Positions 11,771 to 24,757 are shown, counted from the first letter of the stretch. The stretch is DNA of 64,000 nucleotides from Antilocapra americana (GCA_007570785.1 ML661799.1:1649598-1713597); one strand, 5' to 3'. Notes: generated from the letters alone by a model not told the origin. Program-made: numbers and translations.

Positions 11771-14700
11771 GTGGGTGACCGGCTGACGCGAGCCCGCAGG
11801 CTCCCATGACAGCTTTCTAAATAGTGCCTGATACTTGTCTGTCAGCCGCCAGGTCTCATGGTAGTTCAACTGGGAGGACTCACAGGTGTCAAAAAATATA
11901 TATGTTAGCTTACCTAGGAGCCAGGAGATAGAAAATGCAGGTTATTCCAAATGTTAAATTTAGGGAGTATGTCAGGCACATTATTTTAGATGACATTCCT
12001 TCTTGATATGACACTCCAAAACACTTGGTATGTTTTTTCAACTGTTGATCACCCAAACTTTGGCAACAAACTGGGGCTTGACCAAGCCTTGTAGCTGAAC
12101 AGAGTGTTCTCTATTTGCTTACTTAAGTGATAAATAGAAAGATTAATAGGTATTTGGGTATTTGGGGAATGCTGTATCAGAGAGAGAGAAAATTTACCTG
12201 ACTATAAACATACAAGCAAATAGATTATTTTTATTTGTTTTCTGGTTTTGAGTTTCATTGCATTTTACCTCTCATGAAATCATAAACAGTCCCTATGGTT
12301 GTTTACCTTAAAGCTGTTCTCTATTAGGAACGTGTCTGTCTGTCTGTCTGTCTGTCTGTCTCCAGATCTTAACAGCATCTAAGATAGGACCTGTGCTTTC
12401 CTCTACCTCATCTCGTTGGAATTCTTCTAGTGCTTGTGATTTCATTCCCCGACTTGTCATTTATAGCTCACATTTGGCCTGGAAAAGATGCTTGGCTAGA
12501 ATATGCATTTTTAAGAACTGTTGGTTTAGATTTATATCAACAAGGTGGGGGGACATTAGTGCATTTAGTAGGAAGCATTTTATTCAGAAAACATTGGGTT
12601 AGCAGCTGCAGTTTGATAGATCTTCGTTTACTTTATGGTTACCTGCTTTAGAGAGCCATCTGCTTAAAGTGCATCTGACAAAGTGCTTAAGGTCTTAGGT
12701 CTTGCCCACAATTTTTCTTTCCCTTCACAGAGTCCAAACAAAAAGCCAGAGTGAGCGTTCTTAACCACGAATAGGTCTCAGATGTTCCATGACCCCCCAG
12801 AAAATACAATGAATGCCAAAAGTTTATTATGCATTGTATAGAAAATGAATTTTTTTTCTTATCCTTACTAGAATTCTCAGAGTTCTCCAAGACCCAGAAA
12901 AATGTAACCTCTGATCAGACTGAATTAATCTGAAGACATTTATGCTCCAGTTTAAAAGATGTCAATGAGTTAGGGTTAGTTGTCTAAAATTTGGGGGCTT
13001 TTACATAATATTGTAAGAAAATCTATACATCATCTTTATTTGATAGGCAAGCCTGTTTTCCATTTCATACATAAAGTAATTGAGTGGTACTAAAGGGCTG
13101 GCAGGCTATCATGCCTGTTGAAGTAGTATTGGGATAATTTATGGTCCTAGGTGATTGAGGAGAAGAAGAGCTAAAAATTTCAAGATTTCCTAATACTATA
13201 TTTCAATGTAAGATAGCATTAAATGTTTTAAATCACTGCCTATCTATTCTTAAGTGTTTTATCAAAGTAGAACTTTGACTTCATTAGACATCACATAGTA
13301 CCTAGAGGCTTATAATTAGCGTGCATTTTATAGTCCCAGGGTTGTTAACAATACCCAGTTTGGCTCTTAGACATATTAGTGATTTAAACAGTCAGTTACA
13401 TGGTTACTCTGCTTATTATGAAAAATAGGGTTCCCTAGTCTACCTCTTCCCATTCCCTCTCCTCCTCAATATTAGAGACAACCACTTTTTTTCTTGTAAT
13501 GTTTTATTTTGTTAGCTAACATATATTTTTTCCATATTTCTAACTAATATATTGCTCTCTCACTTTATCAATGTTAGACACTTATATTTACTTCCTTTTA
13601 TTATAGATGTAGATTTTGTTAGGACCCCACTTCCCTTTCCTCTTCACCCTGCCATCTTCCCAAAATAAAAATAATCCCCTTTCCTCACCCTTATTCTCTG
13701 TCATATCTGTTATTACCAGATCTGGAGGCTGGCACATTCTGTTTCTTCAGAGTATAAACATCTGGTGTATTCCTGGGCAGTAGATGCCCGGCTGGGCATT
13801 CTGTGTACAGGAATCAGGTTGAAGGGACATATAACTCCTGAAGATACAGACCTGCAACTAGTTCCCTTGTCTTCCATCCTACACCTTACCTCTTCTCTGC
13901 AGTATCTGCCACCTGCTGGTACCCTATGTCTTTGGGGTCCTACAGGGCAAAACAGCTTCCTCCCTTGTACCAAGTAGCTACCATCCCTCCAGACTCTTTT
14001 TTTCTTCAGAATATTAAAATTTGTTTGCCAAAGTCTCTCTCTTTAGGGATTTTTTCCTTTTCATCCCATTTCTATAATTTTAGAAGCCTCTTTGGAGAGG
14101 AGAAGCCAAAATCTTTTTTTAACCAGAAGGAAATACACCACAATGTTTTCATCCCAGAAAGTCTTCTTTCTCCATTCATAACAGTTGTTAGTGAAGAGGA
14201 ACAATGAGAAATGGCCATGGGGATGACAGTGCTCTGGCTTGGGGAGGTCTGGGCCAGCCCACCTCTGAATCATGAGCAGAAGCTACGAAGAAATCCATAA
14301 TTATTGGAATATTATACAGTTGTAGGCAGGATTATGTGGGGAAGTGCCCCTTTAAACCTGTACTCTCCTTAGAGTTGGGCTTAATTGCCTGGCACCAGGG
14401 TAAGTGGAATGGGTAGACACTTAATTAAAAGGCCTTATGAAAAATCTCCACTTCAGATCTCAATAATTGAGCCTTCTCTTATGCAGGATGAAGTCTAGAA
14501 TCGTTTTACTTCTTATCTAACTGTGTACAGGATGCATCTATTAATTAAGCCAGGCAAAGCTAGGGTGTCACCTACTGGAAACGTTTAATCTCAGGCTTCA
14601 CTCTGGTACCTCCAGTGATTGGAGCATCACGGGGAAAGCCTCAGCTTTCAGCTTTCCATGAATCGGCCTTAATTCATCACCGATACCTGTCCCCTAACCC

Positions 14701-14989
14701 CACCAAACTTATTGATTCTCTGAAACCTTTTCAGTCCCTGCAGTTAACGAGTTCCTCTTTTCTGTTTACATACCACTTGGTGTGAGGTAAAGTACAGATT
14801 GTATTTTTTCTAGCACATATCTTTCACCCTTCTAGACAGTGCGCTCTCTGACGGCCCTGACTGGGATTTACTTAATTCTTTACCTATCTATGGAATGTGA
14901 TCTTGGATGCTTAGATAGGCACTTATTGTTAAATTGTATTCTAAGTGTGACTCCCTATATTTGGAAATGATTTTTTTAATTCCTTAAAG
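11771..14989 (+). other. CTTNBP2NL: CTTNBP2NL intron between the 77- and 36-codon exons
   Basis: GT...AG intron of 3219 bp, phase 0. It contains a TCTG microsatellite near 12331. I recognise no ruminant SINE or BovB in it, unusual for its length in this window. Open frames at 13713-13973 (-) and 13926-14207 (+) lack splice context or family resemblance and are not called. Confidence 0.85.
12331..12362. repeat. (TCTG)n microsatellite
   Basis: Roughly seven perfect copies of the tetranucleotide TCTG sit in the CTTNBP2NL intron. A potentially polymorphic length marker; no function inferred. Confidence 0.9.
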
Positions 14990-15097
14990 GTAATCCTAGA
15001 CCTTGAAGAAGAAAGGCAAAGGCATGCACAGGACACCGCTGAAGGCGATGATGTCACCTACATGCTGGAGAAGGAGAGAGAGCGGCTGACTCAACAG
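14990..15097 (+). CDS. CTTNBP2NL: CTTNBP2NL coding exon (36 codons), start of the long coiled coil
   Basis: This exon encodes about residues 111-146. It is preceded by a T-rich tract ending AAAG and followed by a GTAATT donor; 108 bp, phase 0 at both ends. The translation begins VILDLEEERQRHAQD and ends EKERERLTQQ. The charged composition with spaced Leu/Met residues is typical of a coiled coil and joins the exons on either side without interruption. It belongs to the CortBP2 N-terminal domain. The exon opens with GTA, so the acceptor reads AAAG followed by GTAATC; the AG used is the one that keeps the frame with both neighbours. Confidence 0.95.
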
Positions 15098-16388
15098 GTA
15101 ATTAAGTTGGAAGGGCTCGGGGCAGCATTTGCCTAGAGTAGCATTTCCTGAAGATTATTCTGCAGGGTATAAATTGGTATTACTCAGAAAAAAAAGGCTT
15201 TGTGATCAGATAACTCTGGGAATTACTGTATTAAACAAAGTTAAAGAGGCTTCCCTGGTGACTCAGATGGTAAAGAACCTGCCTGCAGTGCAGGAGACCT
15301 GGGTTTGATCCCTGGATCGGGAAGATCCCTGGAGAAGGAAATGGCTACCCACTCCAGTGTTCTTGCCTGGAGAATTCCGTGGACAGGCTACAATGCATGG
15401 AGTCACAAAGAGTCAGACACAGCTGAGCAACTAACACACAAAGAGGTTTCTGACTTCAATTGTTTAGACTTTTTAGTATGCCAAAGCATGCTGTGAGTCT
15501 TCAAGATCAATATAGGGTATTCTGTGTTTAGCAAATCTATGTTTTCATAAAATCTGTTAACATAGATCATTCACTATGGACCATCGTTCCATGGAGCACA
15601 CTTTGGGCAACACTAACTTTGAACTCTCAAAACTTTTTTTAACTTAGGACTCCTAGTAAAAAATACATTTTACACCACAAATACATACACATATATACAT
15701 ATGCTTGAAACAAAAATCTCATGAAATCATACATAACCCTTACTGCTTATAGTATACATTGATATTTTCATTTCTATTTCATTTGTTCAAATTCTTAATG
15801 GCTCACTAAATGGTTTCCCCATCCATTAGTGGGTCTCAGAGTTTGAAAAACATTGATTAAGAGGGTTCTTTGAACCCTTTCCCTCTTGTTTTGTGCTTTA
15901 AGTAGGGTGGGGATGATGATTAAAGCCAATGGCATTTGTGTAGATGATTCATATGCAGCTACTTATGTTTGTTTGTTTTTAAGACCAGAAAGAATTATTA
16001 CTGAAACTTTTACGGTTTTGTTTTCATCAGCTTTCATCACAAAATCCAGTTTATATAGCTTTCTGCTTTCTGTTTTGATTGGTTCTAATCCTCTGAACTT
16101 TCCATAGACCTAGAAAACAATGACAATTCAGATTCCCACTAATAACTCTGAGACAGTATGAACTAGAAGTGCCTCCTAAATCATCAAAGCAAGTCTAAGG
16201 TGTTGTGTGTACGTTTTTATGTTAGGTGCTGTAACACTTAAGAAATATTCAATGTAAGCACATGGCATGTGTGGTGATCCCATGTGCCTGCCAGAGAACA
16301 GCTAACCTGACACACTACATGGTAACAGTTGTCAGTGTCTCTTTGTTTCCTTACTCTAATATAGATGTGTGGTGGCATTCTTTTGTAG
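15098..16388 (+). other. CTTNBP2NL: CTTNBP2NL last intron
   Basis: GT...AG intron of 1291 bp, phase 0, holding one Bov-tA-type SINE (about 15248-15440). Around 15580-15855 it holds an old transposon-like stretch with the phrase 'cactaaatgg...ccattagtgggtctcagagtttgaaaaaca', related in wording to 6343-6580; I do not name its family. Confidence 0.85.
15248..15440 (+). repeat. Bov-tA-type SINE in the CTTNBP2NL last intron
   Basis: Full-length head 'ggcttccctggtgactcaga' through the tail 'cagctgagcaactaacacac'. Confidence 0.92.
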
Positions 16389-17870
16389 TTGGAATTTGAA
16401 AAGTCCCAAGTGAAAAAGTTTGAAAAAGAGCAGAAGAAACTCTCCAGTCAGCTGGAAGAGGAGCGCTCCCGCCACAAGCAGCTCTCCTCCATGCTGGTCC
16501 GTGAGTGTAAGAAGGCCACCAGCAAGGCCGCGGAGGAGGGCCAGAAGGCGGGAGAGTTGAGCCTGAAACTGGAGAAGGAGAAGAGCCGAGTGAGCAGGCT
16601 GGAGGAGGAGCTGGCTGCCGAGAGGAAGCGGGGCTTGCAGATGGAGGCCCAGGTGGAGAAGCAGTTATCTGAGTTTGACATTGAAAGGGAACAACTAAGA
16701 GCAAAGCTGAACCGAGAAGAGAACCGGACCAGAACTCTGAAAGAAGAAATGGAGAGTTTAAAGAAGGTAGTGAAGGATCTAGAGGCTTTGCACCAGCAAA
16801 GTGGCCCCAGCGAGCAAGTGAAGAAACCAGTAACTGTGTCGAAAGGCACGGTAACTGAGCCACCCATGCTAGTGTCTGTATTTTGCCAAACAGAGAGTTT
16901 TCAGGCAGAGAAAAGGCATGGGAGCAGCACAACCAAGGTGACAACCACAGAGCTGCCTGGTCCCACCACTCCCACTTACTCTTATGCAAAAACCAATGGA
17001 CATTTTGACCCAGAAATGCAGACTGCCAAGGAGTTGATTGCAAGCAGCAATGTAGAAAACCAAGTGCCTCCACGAGAGAAGCCTGTGGGATTGGCCCAAG
17101 AAAAAGCAGTAGAGAATGGCGGGGGTCCTGTGGGAATAGAGACACCAATCCCAACGCCTAGTCATCTACCTTCCAGTGGGAGCTCACCATCTCCCAGCAG
17201 CACTGCCTCTTCCTCTCTCACGTCCTCTCCTTGCTCTTCACCAGTACTAACTAAGCGCTTACTGGGGTCATCAGCGAGCAGCCCTGGCTACCAGTCATCC
17301 TACCAAGTAGGGATCAACCAGCGGTTCCATGCAGCTCGGCACAAATTTCAGTCCCAAGCAGATCAGGACCAACAAGCCAGTGGTCTGCAGAGCCCTCCAT
17401 CCAGGGATCTGTCCCCCACCCTCATAGACAACTCTGCTGCCAAGCAGCTGGCCCGAAACACGGTCACTCAGGTGCTCTCCAGATTCACTAACCAACAAGG
17501 ACCAATAAAGCCCGTGTCTCCTAACAGCTCTCCTTTTGGCACAGACTACCGAAATCTGGCCAGCACTGCCAACACGAGAGGCGACACCAGCCATTCACCT
17601 ACTCCAGGAAAAGTGTCCAGTCCTCTGAGCCCCCTGTCTCCAGGGGTCAAGTCCCCTACCGTCCCCAGAGCTGAGAGGGGAAACCCTCCACCCATCCCAC
17701 CCAAAAAGCCTGGCCTCACTCCCTCTCCATCCACTACCGCGCCCCTGACCAGAACTCACTCCCAGGCACCCTCTTTGACCACTGCAGAAGACCTTGGCAG
17801 CAGCTGCTCTTCTAATGCTGTTGTCGCCAATGGCAAGGATGTGGAGATACTTTTGCCTACCAGCAGCTAG
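16389..17870 (+). CDS. CTTNBP2NL: CTTNBP2NL terminal coding exon (493 codons plus stop)
   Basis: This exon encodes about residues 147-639 and ends at a TAG at 17868-17870. The acceptor TTTTGTAG precedes a phase-0 TTG. The first 140 or so residues (LEFEKSQVKKFEKEQKK onward) are a long, highly charged coiled coil rich in Glu, Lys and Leu. The rest is low-complexity and Ser/Pro/Thr-rich, with a Ser-dense patch near 17170-17290 and a proline-rich NPPPIPPKKPGLTPSP segment near 17683-17730 that looks like an SH3 ligand. The family associates with cortactin and STRIPAK/PP2A at actin structures. Summing the exons gives 606 codons; adding the 33 missing residues gives 639, the human length. The frame is intact, with no break or premature stop. 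The antisense open frames across it are shadows of its biased composition. Confidence 0.97.
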   Translation: MEFEKSQVKKFEKEQKKLSSQLEEERSRHKQLSSMLVRECKKATSKAAEEGQKAGELSLKLEKEKSRVSRLEEELAAERKRGLQMEAQVEKQLSEFDIEREQLRAKLNREENRTRTLKEEMESLKKVVKDLEALHQQSGPSEQVKKPVTVSKGTVTEPPMLVSVFCQTESFQAEKRHGSSTTKVTTTELPGPTTPTYSYAKTNGHFDPEMQTAKELIASSNVENQVPPREKPVGLAQEKAVENGGGPVGIETPIPTPSHLPSSGSSPSPSSTASSSLTSSPCSSPVLTKRLLGSSASSPGYQSSYQVGINQRFHAARHKFQSQADQDQQASGLQSPPSRDLSPTLIDNSAAKQLARNTVTQVLSRFTNQQGPIKPVSPNSSPFGTDYRNLASTANTRGDTSHSPTPGKVSSPLSPLSPGVKSPTVPRAERGNPPPIPPKKPGLTPSPSTTAPLTRTHSQAPSLTTAEDLGSSCSSNAVVANGKDVEILLPTSS

Positions 17871-20700
17871 TGCCTAGGAGGGAGTCTCTGCGTTTGACAT
17901 TCCATCAGATTTCGTCCAGGAAAGAGTCAAACCATTGAGTCAGATCGTGTTATTTATTTTGATCTTAGCTGAAACCGTCTGTATAATACATTTAGTGTGT
18001 TTCACCTTTTTGTATTTTATAAGTAGAAACTAAGTAGTTTGGAATTTTGACTCCCATCTTTGTGCTAAAGCTAGAAGGGCACCTCAAAGACACCTAAGCT
18101 TCACAGTCACCATCACGTTATGATGGAGAAAGCTAACTGAGTACCAGGTGGTGATTTGCTGTCTGTCTGGGGACTTGAATCACTCAACACTCATTTTGAA
18201 TTATGTGGAAGTGGTTCATGCAGATTTTTTTATTCCAGATGAACATGTTTTAAAAGTGCCTGAAATTAGACTGCCATATGAATGTGATTCTGCAGCAAAA
18301 GCACAGAATGGATCATTTAACTGCAAAAAAAATGAGATCCTCTGTGAATTCTGAATGTTAAAAACCAACCCTGCTTTTAATCCTCTTTTACTGTTTTAAT
18401 ACAAGCTTTGTGTTCAGAAATAGGGCTGCCTAAGTAGAATGGGAATGCTAAAGGTGGATGAAAACTCAACACAAAGTGAGCTTTATAGAGCCCTTGAGAA
18501 ACCCTCCTGAACATTAAGCAGTTGGGGTGCTGATTTTCTTGTACTTTGGAAAAATTTCATCACTCCCAGTTTCCTGCATAAGTTCTTGAATAGAATGGAA
18601 ATCACATCTCCTTCAAAAATGTCTTCAGGCATCTACTGTTGTGTAAGGAACTTCTGATTCCAATTGCTATTACTTGAATAGGAAATGGTTACTCATTCTA
18701 TATAAAAAGTTTTGCAACAGAATGAGATCTTTATTCTGTAGTCAAAAAGCAATAACTTAAAGCTCACCATCGTTGTAATATTATAAGTCAGAATTATACA
18801 GGTTTTAGCAAATTGCTATACACTTATTCTCCAAGCTGCCAGCACTTGGTGTCCATATCTGTGGAACCAAACTAACTTTTACCTAAATGAAAGTATACAT
18901 ATATCTGTATAGATACACATCCCTTTACGTGTTTATCATACACACACTTAAACAGATAAATATTAGTGTGATTGTATCTTTGGAGTTTGCAATATAGTGT
19001 AAAGGATGAGTAGAAATGCATGTTAAGATTACCTACCAAAGCAATTAGATGTAGCTGGGACCCAATCAAAGAAGGAATCTGGTCCATGGGGAGGGGGATA
19101 TTTCACATGAAATCAGGTCTTCAGCATCATGAAGATAAGGCCATACCAACCCAGTGTCACAAAGCTCAACTGGTCACATAAATGAGAAAAACCAGTCAGT
19201 CACTCAAATGACGTATAACAGCTGGGAGCAGTGAGAGCCCTAGCAAAGTGAAGTGTGTATGCCCCGCTAAAAAGGTACCTCCTGTGCCACTTCAGCTGCT
19301 TGTTGCTATGAGAGAATGCTAGACCAGGGTACCAGCTTCTAAGATTTTTATGAAATCCAAATTTTCATGAGAAACATTCTCAATTTTAAATATCAAGAAC
19401 TGATCAAAATATTTTTAAATACTGCTAGTTAAACATTTCTGCAGCTGGATTTAGCTCACAAGCTGCCAAGCTGCAGCCTCTTGCATTCTAGAAACTTCTG
19501 TCATTTCCATCACAATGAGTTTGTGTGACAGAAGCCTCCAAACTTTCCAGCTTGTTGGCTAGCACAACCAACACTCTCCCTAGAGTATAATGACTGTCCA
19601 CCTCAGACATGGTGGTTACCTGATTTTGTGTCCACAAGGATGGAGAGATCTCACATACATTCTTCTAATCAACACTTATCCAGCAGCTAGGGTTTCCCTG
19701 GTATCTCAGTTGGTAAAGAATCTGCCTAAAATGTGGGAGACGTGGGTTGGGAAGATCCCCTGGAGGAGGGCATGGCAACCCACTCCAGTATTCTTGCCAG
19801 GAGAATCCCCTTGGACAGAAGTGCCTGGCAGGCTGCAGTCCATGAGGTCACAAAGAGTCAGACTCGACTGAGTGACTAAGAACACAGCACGACCTCCTGT
19901 TATGATTTAAACCTATTTCCTCATAACCCAATATGAGTTGATGGGAGAAAAGCAGGTGATGGAAATCAAGGTAAATCACTCTGGAGTACACTGGTGTCTG
20001 CACAGCTTATGATTTGACTAAAGCCAATACATCAAAAAAATGAAAATACTGTTAATGCCCTAGCATGTCTACCAAATGATAAAGAGGTTATCTTAAACTT
20101 CCCACAGCAATCATGCATTAAATTTTATTCCTGTGCATTGTCACATGAACTGGAACTTTTCTAAATGGGAGAAGGGGCTATAATCCCAGATTATTGTTAC
20201 CTCTCTTGCTTTAAATGGTAATCTTACAAGTTGCATTGTGCTCTTCTTTTGTTTTGGCATAGATATATATATAGAGAGATACTATAAGGAAGTTTATTTC
20301 TTAGAAAGTGCACTGAATAATGTATTACTTTTACAGTGTAATATGGGGGTGGGGAAGCACAAAAGAATTGTGTATTTTTGCTAGTTGCCTATCTTCTGAG
20401 ATAAACAAGCACAATACGGCAATGGGTCAAATAATCCAGTTAGGTATTATAGATTAGTATTTAAGTTTGCCATAGACTGTGTGTGTGCTAAGTGAAAGTT
20501 CCATGATTCACAATTCTGGTCTTAATCCATGTTACGAGAGCTATTCCTGGTCAACAGATCATAATGATGTGCAGCACATAGCACAAGCACTAACTAGTTA
20601 TTAACATCTGTAAAACCAAATGTACCGTGCAGAAGTCTTCATCCATTTTTATAGCAGACTACATTAAAACAACTTAAATCATACTGTCTGGGCAAAAAAT
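17871..20700 (+). other. CTTNBP2NL: CTTNBP2NL 3' UTR, end uncertain
   Basis: Sequence downstream of the stop is unique and AT-rich, without ruminant repeats until a SINE at about 19691, as expected for a long 3' UTR. I see no canonical AATAAA up to 21 kb. Variant ATTAAA hexamers occur at 20117-20122 and 20663-20668 and could be the poly(A) signals. The end given is therefore a guess; the true UTR could stop before the SINE. Confidence 0.5.
19691..19887 (+). repeat. Bov-tA-type SINE, possibly within the CTTNBP2NL 3' UTR
   Basis: Head 'ggtttccctggtatctcagt' to tail 'cgactgagtgactaag', with a short deletion in the middle (the 'ttgatccctggg' block is missing). Confidence 0.9.
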
Positions 20701-21385
20701 AGTCTTGTTTGTACCAAGTGAAGAATGTTGCTCAACAGGGCCCATTTTGTTGGGGAAGGAGCAGATTGGTAAAAAGGGACCACTGGCTCCTGGCTTTAAA
20801 AAAACAAACGAAGATACATGACCCATCCAGGTTAGACCCCAGAAGGACATGGGACATTGGTTTTCCTTAGAATCTTAGAGCTGAGAGACGCCTTCACAAT
20901 AGTCCAGTCTATAATTTTTAAATCATTTGGGGGTTCTGGACCTTTTGAGAATCTTAAGAATAGCTAGACACTGTCCCCATAAAAATGTATATGCTTATGT
21001 GCAAAATTCAGTTGATGGCTTCATGGTGTCCAGAGACCCTGAAGCCATCCATAAATCGTGTACTGTAAGATAAGAATGCCTGATCTTGTCCAGCCCTCTC
21101 ATTTCACAGATGACTCATGCATCTCTCGTCTCTTAGTCCAGTGCTATTGCTGCTACACTGCTAGCAAATGCAAGTATAGCCAGATAAAAGCACTTGAAAA
21201 TCCTTTGATGTACAAAGGATGTTCACACAGTGTGGTTGTTTACATATCTACATTCCTAGCATTTAAGCCAATTACTGGTTATATCCATTTTTCAACAAGT
21301 ACTTCTTATAGCCATTTTTTTCATAATGGCTTGCGCTCACTGTCAGCAATGCTCCCTTGTCAATTTGTGTGTGTATGTATATGTA

Positions 21386-21547
21386 AGAGACCCAGGTTCG
21401 ATCCCTGGATCGGGAAGATCCCTGGAGGAGGACATGACAACCCCCTCCAGTATTCTTGCCTGGAGGATCTCATGGACCAGGGAGCCTGGCAGGCCACAGA
21501 CCATAGGGTCATAAAGAGTCAGACATGACCGAAGCAACTTAGCATCC
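21386..21547 (+). repeat. Headless Bov-tA-type SINE
   Basis: Starts within the element at 'agagacccaggttcgatccc' directly after a GT-rich run and lacks the first 50 bases or so of the head. The body runs to 'tgaccgaagcaactta'. Confidence 0.85.
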
Positions 21548-23043
21548 ATGTGTAATTTATAAAGAGTACTTCTGATGCTTGGCTCTTGAAACAGAATTTC
21601 AAATGTCTTAAAAATCCTACTTCAAAATAGTTCTTGTTTTCATAATGCATTAGAGGTGGGAAATGAGCATCATTTGTTCCACAAGAGTAATTTTAATTTA
21701 GTTGCTATAAAACTAGTTGAGAAAACCTAAGAGCCTGTCCACCCATTTGCTCACATATCAGTGGCCAGTTTACTGGTAAAAGCAAAGGAGGAGAAAGGAC
21801 ACTGGGGTAATGGTTCTCAAACTTTGTTGTACTTACAGGAATCCTGCTAAAAATAAAGATTCCTGGGGATTGGGCCTGAGGACCAGCTGATGCAGGTGAT
21901 TTGAAGATCACATTTTGAGAAATAGTTCCTCATAACCCTCACTTGTTCTTTCACAAGAACTTACTTGCCTCTAACATAAGGAGATGACTTAAAGCTCTGG
22001 AATCTATTTTGCAAGAATGTCAATGGTATTTAAAGTCAAGAGTGCCTACTTGGATTCCAGAGACCATGTTAATGATTTCACTCATATCTTGCCTTAGTAA
22101 TTTGCACAAGGATGCTGCAAAGTGTAATCCCTGGTGTACACATGAGGTAGTGGTTGAAGACCAGAGATTTGTACTGGGGACCTTAGTAGGTGACAGGTCC
22201 TGGACTGAAAACCCAGTGCTTTGCTCCTTCCACTGGTGCCCAAATGAGAATTTCCTGAGTCACTTACTATGCCAGTTCCAGGTCCCTCCCCATAGAGATT
22301 CCAATCAGTGGACCAAGGTGGAGCTCAAGATAAATGTCTGGGTTGCTGCTTAGCATGAGGTAGGTTTACACCTTGCAGGACACAAAGCTGCTTCTTTACC
22401 ACCCTAACCTAGAGGCATTTATCAGCTCAGGTGAGTGGAACAAAAGACACTAATTCGTCTCAAGCAACTGAGATCTCTTAGATGATTAGGATAGAGACAG
22501 AAGCCAACGTAGCTATTAGAGAAAAACCTCAAGGTACTCACAATCCATTTGGGGGACACAACATTAACAAAAAGTTACTAGAGACAACTAAATAATGCAT
22601 GTGGGGTGAAAATGCCATATAGGGTCACTAAAGGCGGTCCTAGCAAAAACGGCTCCTTGCGGGCGAAAAAAGTTAACTAGAGAAGGAGCAAATGCCTTTC
22701 TCCTCTCGCCAAAGCATTATTTACCTGGACTTCCACACTATCTCCCTGTGTTTCCAATATGTTTCGGTTGGCTTGTCTTGGTCTTCGGATGAAAGCTGAG
22801 TCCTGTTTCAGGGAGATTGACAGAGCTCCCAGGCCACAGCACTCTGCAAGAACATTCTCAAGTAACCTGTAGAGAAGACCTAGTAACATGTAAAAGACAA
22901 GCTGAGAAAGGACCTGCTGCCAAAATACCACATTACCCATAAATGTCCCCTCCTTCCCTCTGAGTCTCCATAAGCAAAAGGGGAATGACAAAGTTTGAAA
23001 AGAATCCAATGGGTCCTGGGATACCTACAAGTGACTGGCTCCC

Positions 23044-23592
23044 TTCAGCTCAATTCAGTCGCTCAGTCATGTCCAACTCTTTGTGACCCCATAAACCGCC
23101 AGGCCTCCCTTTCCATCACCATCTCCCGGAGTCTACCCAAACCCATGTCCATTGAGTCAGTGATGCCATCCAGCCATCTCATTCTCTGTTGTCCCCTTCT
23201 CCTGCCCTCCATCTTTCCCAACATCCGGGTTTTTTCCAATGAGTCAACTCTTTGCATCTGGTGGCCAAAGTATTGGAGTTTCAGCTTCAATATCAGTCCT
23301 TCCAATGAACACCCAGGACTGATTTCCTTTAGGATAGGACTGGTTGGATCTCCTTGCAGTCCAAGGTACTCTCAAGAGTCTTCTCCAACACCACAGTTCA
23401 AAAGCATCAATTCTTCAGCGCTCAGCTTTCTTTATAGTCCAACTCTCACATCCATACATGACTACTGGAAAAACCATAGCCTTGACTAGATGGATCTTTG
23501 TTGACACAGTAATGTCTCTGCTTTTTAATATGCTATCTAGGTTGGTCATAACTTTCCTTCCAAGGGGTAAGCATCTTTTAATTTCATGGCTG
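23044..23592 (-). repeat. BovB LINE 3' portion, inverted
   Basis: From the TTCAG-rich 3' end through 'cgctcagtcatgtccaactc' to 'aagcatcttttaatttcatg'. 5'-truncated; the antisense open frame 23063-23305 is BovB 3' sequence. Confidence 0.92.
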
Positions 23593-24188
23593 ATTCCCTC
23601 GGAGGTATGTGAAAGCAGTTTCTCCTTTTCTTCCAGTGATGTGAATGTCTGTGCTGCTGTTAGACTGGAGGGGCACTGGGAAGGTCACATGGCTCTGCCC
23701 ACACCACTGTGAAATGGCTAGCTTGGAAAAATTACTGGGAAGTGTAGCAGCAAGACTGGCCTTATCCCTAGGGAGTCACCTACTTAATCTGACCAGAGTC
23801 CTACTAATTAACTCAGCATGGCAAACACACAGGTCCCCCTTCAAGAATGAAGAGTTTATTTTCCTAGCTGCAGGAAATGCTGACAGGAAACAGCCCTTGG
23901 CTGTAAGCCCTTTGGAAAGCAATTTGACACCAAGGTCACATCTCCTTTCATGGGCAATCCACACCCAAAGACTGATGATATGGAGCATAAAGACCTGACC
24001 CCCTTGTCCCAAATCAAGAGAGCTCTGAAGAGTCATCTGAGCTTCTAAACTCCCTGCAGGGTTGACTGAACCGCCCCCCCCCCCCCCCGTTGAGACTGAT
24101 GCAGCTCAACTGTCCCCACCTCTTCTTTTTCCTCCCTCCCCTCTTCCTTCCCGTGGATCCCAAGGGTTCTCTCTGATAAGCCTGTGTG

Positions 24189-24290
24189 TGTTCAGTTGCT
24201 CAGTCGTGTCAGACTCTGTGACCCCCAAGGACTGTACACTGCCAGTCTCCTCTGTCCATGGGGATTCTCAATTCTCCAGGCAAAAATGCT
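24189..24290 (-). repeat. Bov-tA-type SINE tail fragment, inverted
   Basis: 'ttcagttgctcagtcgtgtc' through 'ctccaggcaaaaatgct' is the reverse complement of the SINE tail half. Confidence 0.8.
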
Positions 24291-24558
24291 AAATGACACA
24301 TTTTCTGAGTATTTTATTTGGTACCAAGCTGTCAATCATGTATATTACATATGTTACTTCATTTAATAACACAACTACTGAAAGAGGCAGGTATTCCTGC
24401 TTGACCCATAAAGTAATGAAGGCCTACTGAGGCCCAGGACATTGCTCAAGGTCCTACAACTCAGCCGGGCTGAGCCAGGGGCACAGCTGGGATTCAAACC
24501 TTCATTCATTAGGTCTTCAAGTCCACTCTCCTTCCAGTGGCCATACTACAGTAGAAAG

Positions 24559-24757
24559 TATGTAGTACATTTGGGATTTCCAGTGACTAAGACTCTGCAC
24601 TCCCAGTGCAGGGGCCCGGGTTCAGTCCTTAGGGAACTAGATCCTGCATGCCACAAGGAAGAGCAAAGATCCTGCATACTGCAGCTAAGACCCGATGCAG
24701 CCCAATAAGTAAATAAATAAAAATAATTTTTTAAAAAAATATGTAATACATTTGGGA
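24559..24757 (+). repeat. CHR-type SINE with long target-site duplication
   Basis: The element (about 24577-24739) ends in an AATA/A-rich tail. It is flanked by an 18-base duplication with one mismatch (tatgtaGtacatttggga at 24559-24576, tatgtaAtacatttggga at 24740-24757). Confidence 0.88.

Noticed and set aside
16351..17165. Minus-strand open frames of up to 267 codons opposite the last CTTNBP2NL exon
   Set aside because: They mirror the biased codon composition of the real exon, have no recognisable domain and lack splice or promoter context.
22009..22353. 114-codon + strand open frame downstream of CTTNBP2NL
   Set aside because: No homology, no splice context, and it includes an old-repeat-like stretch ('aatgagaatttcctgagtc...ccaatcagtgg').
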